Of a stretch of DNA of 64,000 nt, positions 16,953 to 24,696 are shown piece by piece (positions within the stretch are counted from its first letter, which is position 1; each line of letters begins with the position of its first letter). A program made the translations under genes and the position numbers. The notes beneath the pieces are model-generated. The model saw only the letters and a list, made by a program, of their open reading frames with translations. It did no database searches and was not told the origin of the DNA. Source of the DNA: Rossellomorea sp036867415 (GTDB lineage Bacteria > Bacillota > Bacilli > Bacillales > Bacillaceae_B); contig NZ_JBAJHU010000002.1 of NCBI RefSeq assembly GCF_036867415.1, forward strand, positions 558,001-622,000, read 5' to 3'.

Positions 16953-16982
16953 TTGTCTGACTAGCCCCTTTGAACTAAACTC

Positions 16983-16988
16983 ATTATA
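16983..16988 (-). promoter_or_regulatory. -10 box of the sinI leader
   Basis: A perfect TATAAT on the minus strand lies 30 bases before the riboswitch, a good distance for a transcript that starts just ahead of the aptamer. No -35 near consensus is seen, so an activator such as phosphorylated Spo0A may be needed; this is inference. Confidence 0.45.
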
Positions 16989-17145
16989 CTAATAAAAAAC
17001 GGCTCAAACTGTTGTTTTTTGTCTTTTCTAATAATTAATTTTAAACATTTTTCCAACATGATTAGATGTTTATTGACAAAAGTTTAGGGAATTTCTTGTT
17101 ATTGGTTGGATAATAGAAAAAAATGGAAGGTCTTATGTCGAAACA

Positions 17146-17352
17146 TTACGAAAGCTTTTCATTTTTTTGATTGCGATATGCTTCCAATTTCTTCTTTAAT
17201 GGAAGGACTTTATCATTAATATTCTGGAAAGTGTTGGAGTCGTAAAAAGAATGCTCCGTCAAATCATATCCACAGGATGGACAACTCCATTTTCCGCTTT
17301 CCGAACTGCTGAATGATGCTCTTGTACAGCGGGTGCATATTTTTTTATACAT
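17146..17352 (-). CDS. Small zinc-ribbon protein
   Basis: A 68-residue protein with two CxxC knuckles, CTRC at 6-9 and CPSCGYDL at 24-31, that should bind one zinc ion, then a helical tail (LKKKLEAYRNQKNEK). It begins one base after the stop of the LPDTG surface protein gene, with GAGGC as ribosome site, so the two are cotranscribed. A job in expression or assembly of the surface protein is suggested only by that coupling. Confidence 0.75.
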   Translation of the reverse strand: MYKKICTRCTRASFSSSESGKWSCPSCGYDLTEHSFYDSNTFQNINDKVLPLKKKLEAYRNQKNEKLS

Positions 17353-18012
17353 TTATGCCTCTTTCCTTTCTTTGAGTGGAAATTGTGGTAGTTTAATTTT
17401 CTTTGATGCAAATTTTCTACCTGTAACCATGTATAAGCTGAACCCGCTGATAAATAGAACCATTCCCATCAATAAAAACTTATAATAATCCGTCCCTGTA
17501 TCAGGCAGGATACCCCCACCATTATCAACTGGAGTTACTGCACCATTCGAGCCTTCCACAAGGAAATTGAACTGAAATTCGGTTGAGAGACCCTGAAATT
17601 CATTCCCCAGTTCATATGGAATTTCGATTGAAATTTGCAGTGTTTCTGATGAGCTGCTTTCTAAAGCCCGGAGATCCAGCTTTTTAAAATCCTTTACCTT
17701 CCCCTCTGCCAGGATTGCTTTTCCATCACTGATTTCCAGAATTAATTCATTATAAAATTTCTCTGATCCCTTTAAAAATGTGTTAGAAAATAGATAACGA
17801 AAATCCTGTTTCCCTTTATTTGATATGGTGATTTCCCTGGATATTTTATCTCCCGGTTTAACATTCGTAAGATGGAACAAAACCGGAGATGGACTAATCG
17901 ATATATCTACTTCCTTTTGTTCTTTGCTATTCTCTTCTGCTTGATAAGTATCAGGAGAAAACATAAACATTGAAATGATAAGAATGCAAAAGATTTTATT
18001 ATATTTCTTCAT
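17353..18012 (-). CDS. TasA/camelysin-like surface protein with LPDTG sorting signal
   Basis: A signal peptide (residues 1-25) leads into a beta-rich domain with VLFHLTNVKPGDKISREITISN at 44-65 and NEFQGLSTEFQFNFLVEG at 137-154. These resemble the NLKPGDK and YQGNSIKLQFSF blocks of TasA/CalY proteins, the matrix fibre family. Unlike TasA it ends in LPDTG (169-173), a membrane helix (178-197) and a basic tail, the signal for covalent anchoring by a sortase. A class D sortase is encoded 0.6 kb away, and LPDT is the core motif reported for B. subtilis sortase D. AAAGGAGATCG precedes the ATG. The TasA link is by motif and by SinR context and needs structural support. Confidence 0.72.
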   Translation of the reverse strand: MKKYNKIFCILIISMFMFSPDTYQAEENSKEQKEVDISISPSPVLFHLTNVKPGDKISREITISNKGKQDFRYLFSNTFLKGSEKFYNELILEISDGKAILAEGKVKDFKKLDLRALESSSSETLQISIEIPYELGNEFQGLSTEFQFNFLVEGSNGAVTPVDNGGGILPDTGTDYYKFLLMGMVLFISGFSLYMVTGRKFASKKIKLPQFPLKERKEA

Positions 18013-18074
18013 TTAACGATCTCCTTTAGTTAGAATTTCAGCTTATCTCCTGTCTTATGTCTTATGTTCGTTTT

Positions 18075-18235
18075 AAAGAACTGTTAACTTCAGTATATTA
18101 GACTCGATATTTTTTTAAAAGTGGGAAATTTCTTTAAATAACAGGCAAACTCATGCATTTTCGTTCTTTATATCGAAAAAACTCTGCATTACTCACGTTT
18201 ACGTTTTTTATAAAATACTATTTGTTCTATATAAT
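18075..18235. promoter_or_regulatory. SinR-box-like sites between the surface protein gene and the second SinR gene
   Basis: The SinR operator core GTTCTYT occurs exactly at 18163-18169 on the plus strand and at 18075-18081 on the minus strand. A one-mismatch copy GTTCTAT (18224-18230) overlaps a perfect TATAAT (18230-18235) that fits the plus-strand gene. The position between two divergent genes suits repression of both by SinR or its paralogue. Confidence 0.5.
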
Positions 18236-18268
18236 GAAATTACCAATACTGTGAAGGGACTGAGTTAT

Positions 18269-18592
18269 TTGGTAGGTGAAGTATTGAAACATTATCGCGA
18301 TGAAAGGGGGATGACCATCAATGAACTGTCTAATCTTGCAGGAATCTCCAAGTCTTATATAAGTTCCATAGAAAGAGGATTGCAAAAAAACCCAAGCATC
18401 CAGGTCCTTCAGAAACTGGCAGATACGTTGAATATCTCACTCAGTCAATTACTTGAATGTAAATCAGAAGGATTTACGATTGATGAAGAATGGCTCCAGT
18501 TAGTTAATAAAGCGATTGAACAGGGACTGACTAAACAAGAGTTTCTCGAATACATTCATTTCATCCAATTTAAAAGGGAGCAGCGCATGTGA
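18269..18592 (+). CDS. Second SinR-type regulator (SlrR-like position)
   Basis: A 107-residue SinR paralogue: XRE domain with GMTINELSNLAGISKSYISSIERGLQKNPSIQVLQKL in the first 60 residues and a SinI-type dimerisation domain (DEEWLQLVNKAIEQGLTKQEFLEYI) at the end. In B. subtilis the paralogue SlrR forms heteromers with SinR and locks cells in the matrix-producing state. The TTG start (MVGEVLKHYRDE) is chosen because it aligns with the SinR N-terminus and lies nine bases after AAGGGA; a GTG 18 bases upstream is the alternative. It overlaps the sortase gene by four bases, so the two are coupled. Confidence 0.87.
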   Translation: MVGEVLKHYRDERGMTINELSNLAGISKSYISSIERGLQKNPSIQVLQKLADTLNISLSQLLECKSEGFTIDEEWLQLVNKAIEQGLTKQEFLEYIHFIQFKREQRM

Positions 18593-19176
18593 AGATCAAT
18601 TTTATTAAGTTCTTGAGTATTGTCTTACTGGTCGGCGGCGGGTCCTTACTTGGATATTCCGGATATCATTTGACAGATCAAAAGGTACAAGAAAAGAAAG
18701 CATTGCAAGACGCACAAAATATTGTGAAAGCTTCCGGAAACGAGGAAGAAACATCAGAAAGTATTTCCTATTCCTTTTCGCAAGGTGATGTAGTGGGAAT
18801 CCTCAATATACCCAAACTAAATAAAGAACTGCCGATTATTGAAGGGACGGACGGAGCAGAATTGGAAAAAGGGGTTGGTCACTATTCAGATACCAAACTG
18901 CCCGGTCAAAAAGACCGCATTTTTTTAGCCGGACACAGAGATACTGTATTTAAACGCATGGGGGAAATTGAAAGAGGGGATATACTTGAGGTTCAATTAA
19001 AATCCGGTTTTCATCAGTATGAAGTGTTTGAAACATTTATTGTAGAAGAAACCGATCTATCTGTCCTGAAGACCACGGCCCCTGATGAAATTTTGACACT
19101 TTCCACTTGCTACCCCTTTGAATACCTCTCAAGCACCGAAGAACGATACATAATCAACGCCCGCAAAATGAATTAA
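18589..19176 (+). CDS. Class D sortase
   Basis: Sortases cut a surface protein at its LPxT motif and attach it to the cell wall. The 195 residues hold an N-terminal membrane anchor (about 5-27), then the sortase barrel with catalytic H116 in LAGHRDT, C174 in TLSTCYPF and R186 in EERYIINA. Length, the TLSTC box and the single N-terminal anchor fit class D, the type of B. subtilis YhcS. It starts at a GTG inside the stop of the SinR paralogue. The LPDTG protein across the intergenic region is its likely substrate. Confidence 0.92.
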   Translation: MKINFIKFLSIVLLVGGGSLLGYSGYHLTDQKVQEKKALQDAQNIVKASGNEEETSESISYSFSQGDVVGILNIPKLNKELPIIEGTDGAELEKGVGHYSDTKLPGQKDRIFLAGHRDTVFKRMGEIERGDILEVQLKSGFHQYEVFETFIVEETDLSVLKTTAPDEILTLSTCYPFEYLSSTEERYIINARKMN

Positions 19177-19202
19177 GCGTAGAAGCAATAAGCCTCTACG
19201 CT
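19176..19202. terminator. Hairpin between sortase and lipoprotein genes
   Basis: AGCGTAGA pairs with TCTACGCT, with further pairing GC/GC inside, between two converging stops. The T-tracts are weak, so it probably ends transcripts from both sides imperfectly. Confidence 0.6.
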
Positions 19203-19208
19203 AATTTC

Positions 19209-19487
19209 TTACTGGTCCTTATTATCCTCATCCTTCATATCGAGGTCATCTTCCACTGCATCTTCTTCAGGCGTGTTCTGATCTTGTCCTGCGTCTTTGT
19301 CATTTTGCTGGTTCTGATCTTGTTCCGGATTCATGTTGTCATTTTCATCCTGATTATCTTCAGGCATTTCTTCTTCAACTGGTGCATCATCCTCCGGAGG
19401 CGGCTCCTGATCGTTCATGTTACACCCCACAAGAAGCATCGCTGCCAATGCTGATCCACTAAGGATCGATACTAACTTTTTACTCAT
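19209..19487 (-). CDS. Acidic lipoprotein, hypothetical
   Basis: A signal peptide with lipobox LLVGC (cysteine at 22) is followed by about 70 residues that are almost only D, E, N, Q, P and M, with no hydrophobic core. The mature protein would be a disordered polyanion tethered to the membrane surface. It is converging with the sortase gene. Many Bacillaceae have such acidic lipoproteins of unknown role; no function can be given. Confidence 0.75.
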   Translation of the reverse strand: MSKKLVSILSGSALAAMLLVGCNMNDQEPPPEDDAPVEEEMPEDNQDENDNMNPEQDQNQQNDKDAGQDQNTPEEDAVEDDLDMKDEDNKDQ

Positions 19488-19660
19488 GATGTATGACTCC
19501 TTTCACCTATTAGATTGTTGATGTAAGACCGCTATTAGTGGTCTTTCGTGGTTAGCTTTCCCTTAAAATTAATTTAGTTGCATGGATTTTTGAGTTTTTT
19601 TGGATTGGGTTGGATTGATTTTTGGTGAGAGGGTAGTATGTGTGTCCGTGGTATGTAGTA

Positions 19661-19727
19661 TGAGCCTGCTCATTTGAACTGATCTGTGGCCTGGCTCAAA
19701 TTCAAGTATTTCTAAACACCAGGCACA
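19661..19727. repeat. 25-bp-pitch palindrome array, three degenerate units
   Basis: Units at centres 19667 (TGAGCCTGCTCA, one base lost), 19692 (CCTGGCTCA) and 19721 (ACACCAGGCACA) are spaced 25 and 29. They lie in the 310-base gap before the end of fabZ. The rest of this gap shows only A-rich sequence and no clear gene or terminator. Confidence 0.6.
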
Positions 19728-19797
19728 ACCTTCCCAAAAACAAAAAAAGCCCCGCAGCAACCAAAAAGTCACCGCAGAACCGATTATCAAAAAAACC

Positions 19798-20232
19798 TTA
19801 TTCTTCCTTCTCCCCAAGTGCAAACATCATTTCCAGTTCACACACTACTTCACCATCAACCGTCGCGACGCCTTTTCCTTTACCGATCGGACCTTTGAAA
19901 CGGATCATCTCCACTTCCAGTCTCAGCTGGTCACCAGGCTTCACCTGACGCTTGAACCGGCATTTATCGATGCCGGTAAAGAATGCCAGACGCCCGCGGT
20001 TCTCTTCTTTCTTCAGCATGGCCACTGCACCGACCTGCGCAAGCGCCTCTACGATGAGAACGCCGGGCATGACAGGATAATCAGGGAAGTGTCCGTTAAA
20101 GAATTCTTCGTTTGCCGTTACATTTTTGATACCGATCGCTTTCTTGCCTTCTTCTACTTCCAGGATTCGGTCCACCAGCAAGAACGGATAGCGATGTGGA
20201 ATGATGTCTTTGATTTCGTTAATATCAAGCAT
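19798..20232 (-). CDS. fabZ: 3-hydroxyacyl-[acyl-carrier-protein] dehydratase FabZ
   Basis: FabZ removes water from 3-hydroxyacyl-ACP in fatty acid elongation. The 144 residues form one hot-dog fold with the catalytic pair H48 (in FFNGHFPDYPVMPG) and E62 (in LIVEALAQ), and DRILEVEEGKKAIGIKNVT in front. In B. subtilis this is ywpB, next to flhP-flhO-mbl as here. A separate promoter is expected because a hairpin lies between it and the upstream EpuA-like gene. Confidence 0.97.
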   Translation of the reverse strand: MLDINEIKDIIPHRYPFLLVDRILEVEEGKKAIGIKNVTANEEFFNGHFPDYPVMPGVLIVEALAQVGAVAMLKKEENRGRLAFFTGIDKCRFKRQVKPGDQLRLEVEMIRFKGPIGKGKGVATVDGEVVCELEMMFALGEKEE

Positions 20233-20305
20233 TGATTATGTACCTCCTGTAATATCTAACCTTTCTCCATTGTACATAATTCGACTGGAGAATGGAATAG
20301 CTGAC

Positions 20306-20351
20306 AAAGGCCCGCCACGGAGTGCGTGAACACACTTCAGGACGGGCCTTT
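20306..20351 (-). terminator. Hairpin after the EpuA-like gene
   Basis: AAAGGCCCG at one side pairs with CGGGCCTTT at the other around about 28 bases. The following T-run is only three bases, so termination strength is uncertain. Confidence 0.6.
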
Positions 20352-20356
20352 ACAGT

Positions 20357-20632
20357 TTATTTTTTCACGACGATGTCGATGATGTGCTGCCAGGTTTCTT
20401 TTTTGAATACATCAGTCGGATTGCCGTCTCCAATGACGCCGTAGCCGACCATAGCCCCCAGTATAAGACTGGCAGCAAGAAGGAGAATGACGAGAAGGAT
20501 CCGGAGCCAGATCGGAAGCATCCGGACGCGCACCCAGCGCTGCTGGTTGGCTTCATTTTTCTGGTTTACCTTTTTCTCGGCTTTGACTGTTTCTCTTGTT
20601 TTCGCTTCTTGTACCAGTTCTTTTTCACTCAT
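20357..20632 (-). CDS. EpuA-like small membrane protein
   Basis: A 91-residue protein with a charged N-terminus, one helix (LPIWLRILLVILLLAASLILGAMVGYGVIG, about 39-68) and the block GDGNPTDVFKKETWQHIIDIV. This block and the RVRMLPIWLR lead are typical of the EpuA family, often mislabelled as an RNA polymerase subunit. It follows flhP by 15 bases, so it belongs to the flhO-flhP transcript. The function is not known. Confidence 0.8.
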   Translation of the reverse strand: MSEKELVQEAKTRETVKAEKKVNQKNEANQQRWVRVRMLPIWLRILLVILLLAASLILGAMVGYGVIGDGNPTDVFKKETWQHIIDIVVKK

Positions 20633-20647
20633 CGCTTACTACTCCTT

Positions 20648-21490
20648 TTACCGTATACCATTCACGAGGCCCATCATCTGGTCCGCAAGCGAGATTGAAC
20701 GCGCCTGGAACTGATAGGATCGTTGAACATTCAGCATATCTGTCATTTCTTTTCCAATATCGACGTTAGAGGCTTCAAGAGAATTCTGTACCATGGAAAT
20801 GCCGGTTCTGGCACCGCCGGTCACATTGGTCAGCACTTCATCCGCTCCGACTCCCAATTCATCCAAATTCTCGGGAAGACCTACTAGGTTACTTCCATAT
20901 TGACTTAAGAATTGTGGTTTTTCAATGGAAACTATTCCTAGATTCACTTGTTCCGCTTCACCATTCGCACCGTTGATCGTGAGCACTCCATTATCCCCCA
21001 ATTCAAAATTAGAGGCTTCTTCTGAAAATGTGATGAAATTATCATTCTCATCCAGGACGGGGAAGCCGCTTCCATTCACAAGCATCGATTCACCGTTCCC
21101 CATCGGACTGGCAAAGAACGCACCGTCCCTCGTGTAGCGGACAGCGTTCGTTTCGCCGTCCTGTGCAAGCACCTTAAAGAACTGCCTGTCGCTTGTCATT
21201 GCGAAGTCCAATGAACGTCCTGTCGGCTTCAGGGATCCCTGGGACAGGATCAACTGAGCCTGGGACAGCTTGGCTCCCGTTCCCAATCTGATTCCAAGCG
21301 GGGTCAGCCTGCCGGTCTCCATACCGGTCCGCTCCTGATTGCGTACATTCTGCACCATTAACTCTGCGAAAGACGCTTCTCTCCGCTTGAAGCCGGTCGT
21401 TTCCGCATTCGACAGGTTTTGACCGATCATATCCATTTGTCTTTGCAATTGGCCCAGCGTATTCGTCGCTGTGATCATTGTCCGGTTCAT
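20648..21490 (-). CDS. flhP: Flagellar basal-body rod protein FlhP
   Basis: A 280-residue FlgG/FlgF-type distal rod protein, secreted by the flagellar export apparatus. The N-terminal rod motif (MITATNTLGQLQRQMDMIGQNLSNAETTGFKRR, first 37 residues) and the C-terminal block (VQNSLEASNVDIGKEMTDMLNVQRSYQFQARSI) are the two helices that pack together in rod proteins. A beta domain lies between. It follows flhO in the order seen in B. subtilis beside mbl. Confidence 0.95.
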   Translation of the reverse strand: MNRTMITATNTLGQLQRQMDMIGQNLSNAETTGFKRREASFAELMVQNVRNQERTGMETGRLTPLGIRLGTGAKLSQAQLILSQGSLKPTGRSLDFAMTSDRQFFKVLAQDGETNAVRYTRDGAFFASPMGNGESMLVNGSGFPVLDENDNFITFSEEASNFELGDNGVLTINGANGEAEQVNLGIVSIEKPQFLSQYGSNLVGLPENLDELGVGADEVLTNVTGGARTGISMVQNSLEASNVDIGKEMTDMLNVQRSYQFQARSISLADQMMGLVNGIR

Positions 21491-21566
21491 GTCAATTCCC
21501 CTTTATTATAAGGTATTTCTCTGTGAATTTCTAACTCAACATTTAATTGAAAAGAACTGTTGCTTA

Positions 21567-22403
21567 TCAATTCACCCGTCCGATCTCATTCGCTGCTTTT
21601 TCCATGCTTCGGTCGTAAGCTTGAAGTACTTTCTGGTTGGCTTCAAAGGCACGGTAAGCCGTCATCATATCGGTCATCGTGCGGGAAGCATCCACATTCG
21701 AACGCTCAAGATACCCTTGCTTTGTTGAAAAAACAACACCGTCAGCTTCATAAGCATTTTGCAGCGGCACATTGCCATCTGTTGCAAATAAACCGTCACC
21801 CTGCTTGATCATCGTGTTCGGGTTTTCAGAAAATCCGATTGCCAGCCGGGCAACCGCCGTGTCATCAACGAGAATTTCTCCGGTTTCGCCAACCTTGAAA
21901 TCATCGGTTTCCAACTGGATCCGTCCGCCATTTTCATTCAATACATAGTGTCCGCTGTTTGTGGTCAAAAAGCCATTTCCGTTCACGGTCAAATTCCCGT
22001 TACGGGTATATCTCGGGCCGTCTGCGCCTTCCACCGTGAGAAATACTGATCCCGGCATGCCGGATTCTTCATCAGCCGGCATATTTCCATTCACGAGTGC
22101 AATGTCAGCTTTGCGTCCTGTTTCCCGAATGTCCCCCTGCAAAAACTTCGGAACCGTCTCCTGCATATATACGCCGGTATTCAACGTACCGACCGTTTGA
22201 TTAAAAGGAAGAGAAAGCTTTCTCTCTGTCGGAACCTGTGCCGAATCCAGCCTCTCCAAAAGCATCTCTGGAAACGCCCGCATCGAAGCCTGGTCAGCTT
22301 TATAACCAGGAGTATTCGCGTTCGCCATATTATTGGTCAACATTTCTGTTTTGCGCTGCTGCGCGATCATTCCGGATGCTACTGTATAAAAACCACGAAA
22401 CAT
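21567..22403 (-). CDS. flhO: Flagellar basal-body rod protein FlhO
   Basis: A 278-residue paralogue of FlhP with the same two end motifs: MFRGFYTVASGMIAQQRKTEMLTNNMANANTPGYKA at the start and ERSNVDASRTMTDMMTAYRAFEANQKVLQAYD at the end, and the TVEGADGPRYTRNGNL beta block in the middle. It forms part of the flagellar rod or hook junction. It lies 97 bases after mbl and 76 bases before flhP, one operon with them or with a promoter in the mbl gap. Confidence 0.95.
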   Translation of the reverse strand: MFRGFYTVASGMIAQQRKTEMLTNNMANANTPGYKADQASMRAFPEMLLERLDSAQVPTERKLSLPFNQTVGTLNTGVYMQETVPKFLQGDIRETGRKADIALVNGNMPADEESGMPGSVFLTVEGADGPRYTRNGNLTVNGNGFLTTNSGHYVLNENGGRIQLETDDFKVGETGEILVDDTAVARLAIGFSENPNTMIKQGDGLFATDGNVPLQNAYEADGVVFSTKQGYLERSNVDASRTMTDMMTAYRAFEANQKVLQAYDRSMEKAANEIGRVN

Positions 22404-22500
22404 ACTTCCACCTCTTTACGTTCTAGCTTTCCATCCTGTTATCGGACAAATTGAACGGATTTACATGGCTATATCTTTTATTCCAAAAAGTACCTGAAAA

Positions 22501-23520
22501 TCAGCCGATTTTTCTGCGTGAAATTTTATCGATATTTTCAAGCATTAGTCCTGTACCGACTGCCACACAGTCCATTGGATTTTCCGCTTTGAAGACAGGA
22601 ACCTTCAATTCTTCTGCAAGTAGCTGATCCATGCCATGAAGAAGGGCTCCTCCCCCTGTGATGATCACACCACGGTCAATGATGTCTGCAGAAAGCTCAG
22701 GCGGAGTTTTCTCAAGGACGTTTTTCGCAGCTTGTACAATGACAGCCACAGACTCGCGAAGTGCCCCTTCGATTTCCTTGGAAGTCACAGTGATCGTGCG
22801 CGGAAGTCCTGATACCATATCACGCCCGCGGATATTCATTTCATTCATATACTCTTCTTCATCTTCACGGTTGCTTGAAAAGACCGTCCCGATATTCACT
22901 TTGATATCTTCTGCCGTCCGCTCACCAATCAGCAGCTTGTACTCTTTCTTGATGTAGTTCAGGATTTCCTGGTCGAATTTATCCCCGGCCATTTTGATTG
23001 ACTGTGCCGTTACAATGTCACCCATTGAGAGGACCGCAACATCCGTCGTTCCGCCGCCGATATCGACAACCATATTCCCTGTCGGATTGAAGATATCCAT
23101 GCCAGCACCGATCGCTGCCACCTTAGGTTCTTCTTCCAAATAAATCTTCTTACCGCCGCTCTTCTCAGCCGCTTCCCTGATCGCTTTCTGTTCAACGCTT
23201 GTAATATTCGTCGGACAGCAGATCAGAATCCTTGGCTTCGATAAGAAACCCTTTACATTCAATTTATTGATGAAATGCTTCAGCATCGCTTCGGTTACGT
23301 CAAAGTCTGCGATGACCCCATCTTTTAAAGGGCGGATCGCTACGATATTTCCAGGAGTACGCCCTACCATGCGTCGTGCCTCTTCACCCACTGCCAATAC
23401 TTTATTTGTGTTCTTATCCAGAGCCACAACCGACGGCTCATTTAAAACGATTCCTTTTCCTTTAACGTGAATGAGGACATTCGCTGTCCCAAGATCTATA
23501 CCGATATCTTTCGCAAACAT
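22501..23520 (-). CDS. mbl: Cell-shape actin homologue Mbl
   Basis: Mbl is an MreB-type bacterial actin that guides sidewall peptidoglycan synthesis at the membrane. The 339 residues begin MFAKDIGIDLGTANVLIHVKG with the phosphate 1 loop, then the NMVVDIGGGTTDVAVLSMG phosphate 2 loop at about 147-165 and the adenosine motif IIDRGVIITGGGALLHGMDQLL near 280. Opening MFA and the following flhO separate it from MreB and MreBH. The TGTCGAA near 23638 upstream could be a Spo0A box but this 7-mer is frequent in the gaps of this window. Confidence 0.96.
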   Translation of the reverse strand: MFAKDIGIDLGTANVLIHVKGKGIVLNEPSVVALDKNTNKVLAVGEEARRMVGRTPGNIVAIRPLKDGVIADFDVTEAMLKHFINKLNVKGFLSKPRILICCPTNITSVEQKAIREAAEKSGGKKIYLEEEPKVAAIGAGMDIFNPTGNMVVDIGGGTTDVAVLSMGDIVTAQSIKMAGDKFDQEILNYIKKEYKLLIGERTAEDIKVNIGTVFSSNREDEEEYMNEMNIRGRDMVSGLPRTITVTSKEIEGALRESVAVIVQAAKNVLEKTPPELSADIIDRGVIITGGGALLHGMDQLLAEELKVPVFKAENPMDCVAVGTGLMLENIDKISRRKIG

Positions 23521-23757
23521 TTCATGTTACTCCCTTCTTCATTTACAGTTCATTTATATGTCAGTTATTTTCTGTATGTAATTACGGTAAACCGATAAGG
23601 TAAAACTTTCACCCAATATATTATTTTACCACAAATATGTCGAAAGAACGTATTCTTTGTCAAAAAAATGTATTAAAATTGTTATTTATTTGAAAAATTA
23701 TGTTGTGTTGGTGTGTTTTGTTGCAGGGAGGTTAAATTAGAGGAGCATTGAATGCAG

Positions 23758-23893
23758 CAGTTGATTTCCGTGCAGGACTTCGCTTTCCGCGGGCGGTTGG
23801 TGAGCCCCCTCGTCGCTAAAAGCTCCTGCGGGGTCTCACCTAACTTGCTTTTCCCGCAGGAGTTTTCGTCCTGTCCTCCAACCAACCGCTGGA
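23758..23893. repeat. Repeat family A, copy 1
   Basis: A 136-base element that starts TTGATTTCCGTGCAGGACTT and ends CAACCGCTGGA. Within it, two inverted pairs GTGAGCC../GGTCTCAC and CTCCTGCGGG/CCCGCAGGAG make a long hairpin; the outer parts CGTGCAGGAC and GTCCTG also pair. It is non-coding and lies between mbl and spoIIID. Similar elements are, to my memory, abundant in Bacillaceae genomes without an assigned function. Confidence 0.88.
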
Positions 23894-23976
23894 GAAGATC
23901 AATAACACCAACATTCCCTTTTACTTCTATTGGTCACGACTGAGCGCTCGGTCGAACCATCTTCCCATTTAAAAGC

Positions 23977-24014
23977 GGTGCCAGGCACAAATCGGCTGTT
24001 GTGTGCCTGGCACC
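23977..24014. repeat. Two-unit 25-bp-pitch palindrome array
   Basis: GTGCCAGGCAC and GTGCCTGGCAC, centred at 23983 and 24008, exactly 25 apart. The flanks AAAGCGG and CCGCTT extend the pair into one larger inverted repeat, so the two units can also fold onto each other. Confidence 0.75.
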
Positions 24015-24033
24015 GCTTCTATCCCTCTGCAAA

Positions 24034-24075
24034 ATAAAAATACACCAAGCGCAACAATGCGTAGCTTGGCGTATT
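24034..24075 (-). terminator. Terminator of spoIIID
   Basis: On the minus strand ATACGCCAAGC pairs with GCTTGGTGTAT around a 13-base loop, followed by TTTTATTTT. Confidence 0.85.
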
Positions 24076-24079
24076 ATGA

Positions 24080-24340
24080 TCAGCTGTGGAGCTCTTCTTT
24101 TTTGTACTTTTGTTTTGTGGCTTCTCCACCTCGTAGATGACGGATTGATTTATGATAATCAAGTATCGTTTTCACTTCATTTGCAAGTTCCGGGTTAATT
24201 TCCGGCAGGCGTTCTGTTAGATCCTTATGAACAGTACTTTTGGACACGCCAAACTCCTTCGCTATGACACGAACGGTTTTCTTCGTCTCCACGATATACT
24301 TGCCAATCTTGATTGTTCTCTCTTTGATGTAATCGTGCAC
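24080..24340 (-). CDS. spoIIID: Sporulation transcription factor SpoIIID
   Basis: SpoIIID is a small DNA-binding protein of the mother cell that activates or represses many sigma-E genes. The 86 residues open MHDYIKERTIKIGKYIVETKKTVRVIAKEFGVSKSTVHKDL, with the helix-turn-helix at about 23-43, and end in the basic region (HLRGGEATKQKYKKEE) that also contacts DNA. The start is a GTG nine bases after GGAGG. It stands alone between mbl and the symporter, with its own terminator and a sigma-E-like promoter upstream. Confidence 0.97.
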   Translation of the reverse strand: MHDYIKERTIKIGKYIVETKKTVRVIAKEFGVSKSTVHKDLTERLPEINPELANEVKTILDYHKSIRHLRGGEATKQKYKKEELHS

Positions 24341-24466
24341 ACCACTCGACCTCCCTAAATTGGATGTGAGAAGCGTGAAATGAGACTCGCTATATCAACA
24401 ATGAATAGTACAGACCGCTCACAGCGGCAGAAAGCTTTATTTAATGCGGCGGCTTTCTGATCTTAC

Positions 24467-24497
24467 AACGTATGAACAAATTTTTCGGCTTTATGAA
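24467..24497 (-). promoter_or_regulatory. Possible sigma-E promoter of spoIIID
   Basis: TTCATAAA, a 15-base spacer, then CATACGTT on the minus strand, against the sigma-E consensus KMATATT / CATACAMT. Spacing is right, the -10 has one or two mismatches and the -35 is weaker. It lies about 130 bases before the GTG. A 7-bp inverted repeat AGAAAGC/GCTTTCT (24430-24459) follows it in the leader. Confidence 0.4.
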
Positions 24498-24696
24498 GTA
24501 GTAAAGAAACGATTCCTCACCTCGAACACTCTCTGTTTTGATAGGTTTGTATCATTTTATTAGCCGAGGTCCCCATATATGCACAAAAAAGACAATAAGG
24601 ACAAGGTTCGAAGCGAATTTTCTGAAAATAAATCAGGCATATGATGGTTGAACCGATTGAGGAGGGCAGATTATTGAAGTTCCCTCCCTACTATTT

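Noticed and set aside
16994..17020. Terminator for the zinc-ribbon gene
   Set aside because: The A/T-only stem AAAAAAC/GTTTTTT is too weak to call, although a 3' end is expected near there.
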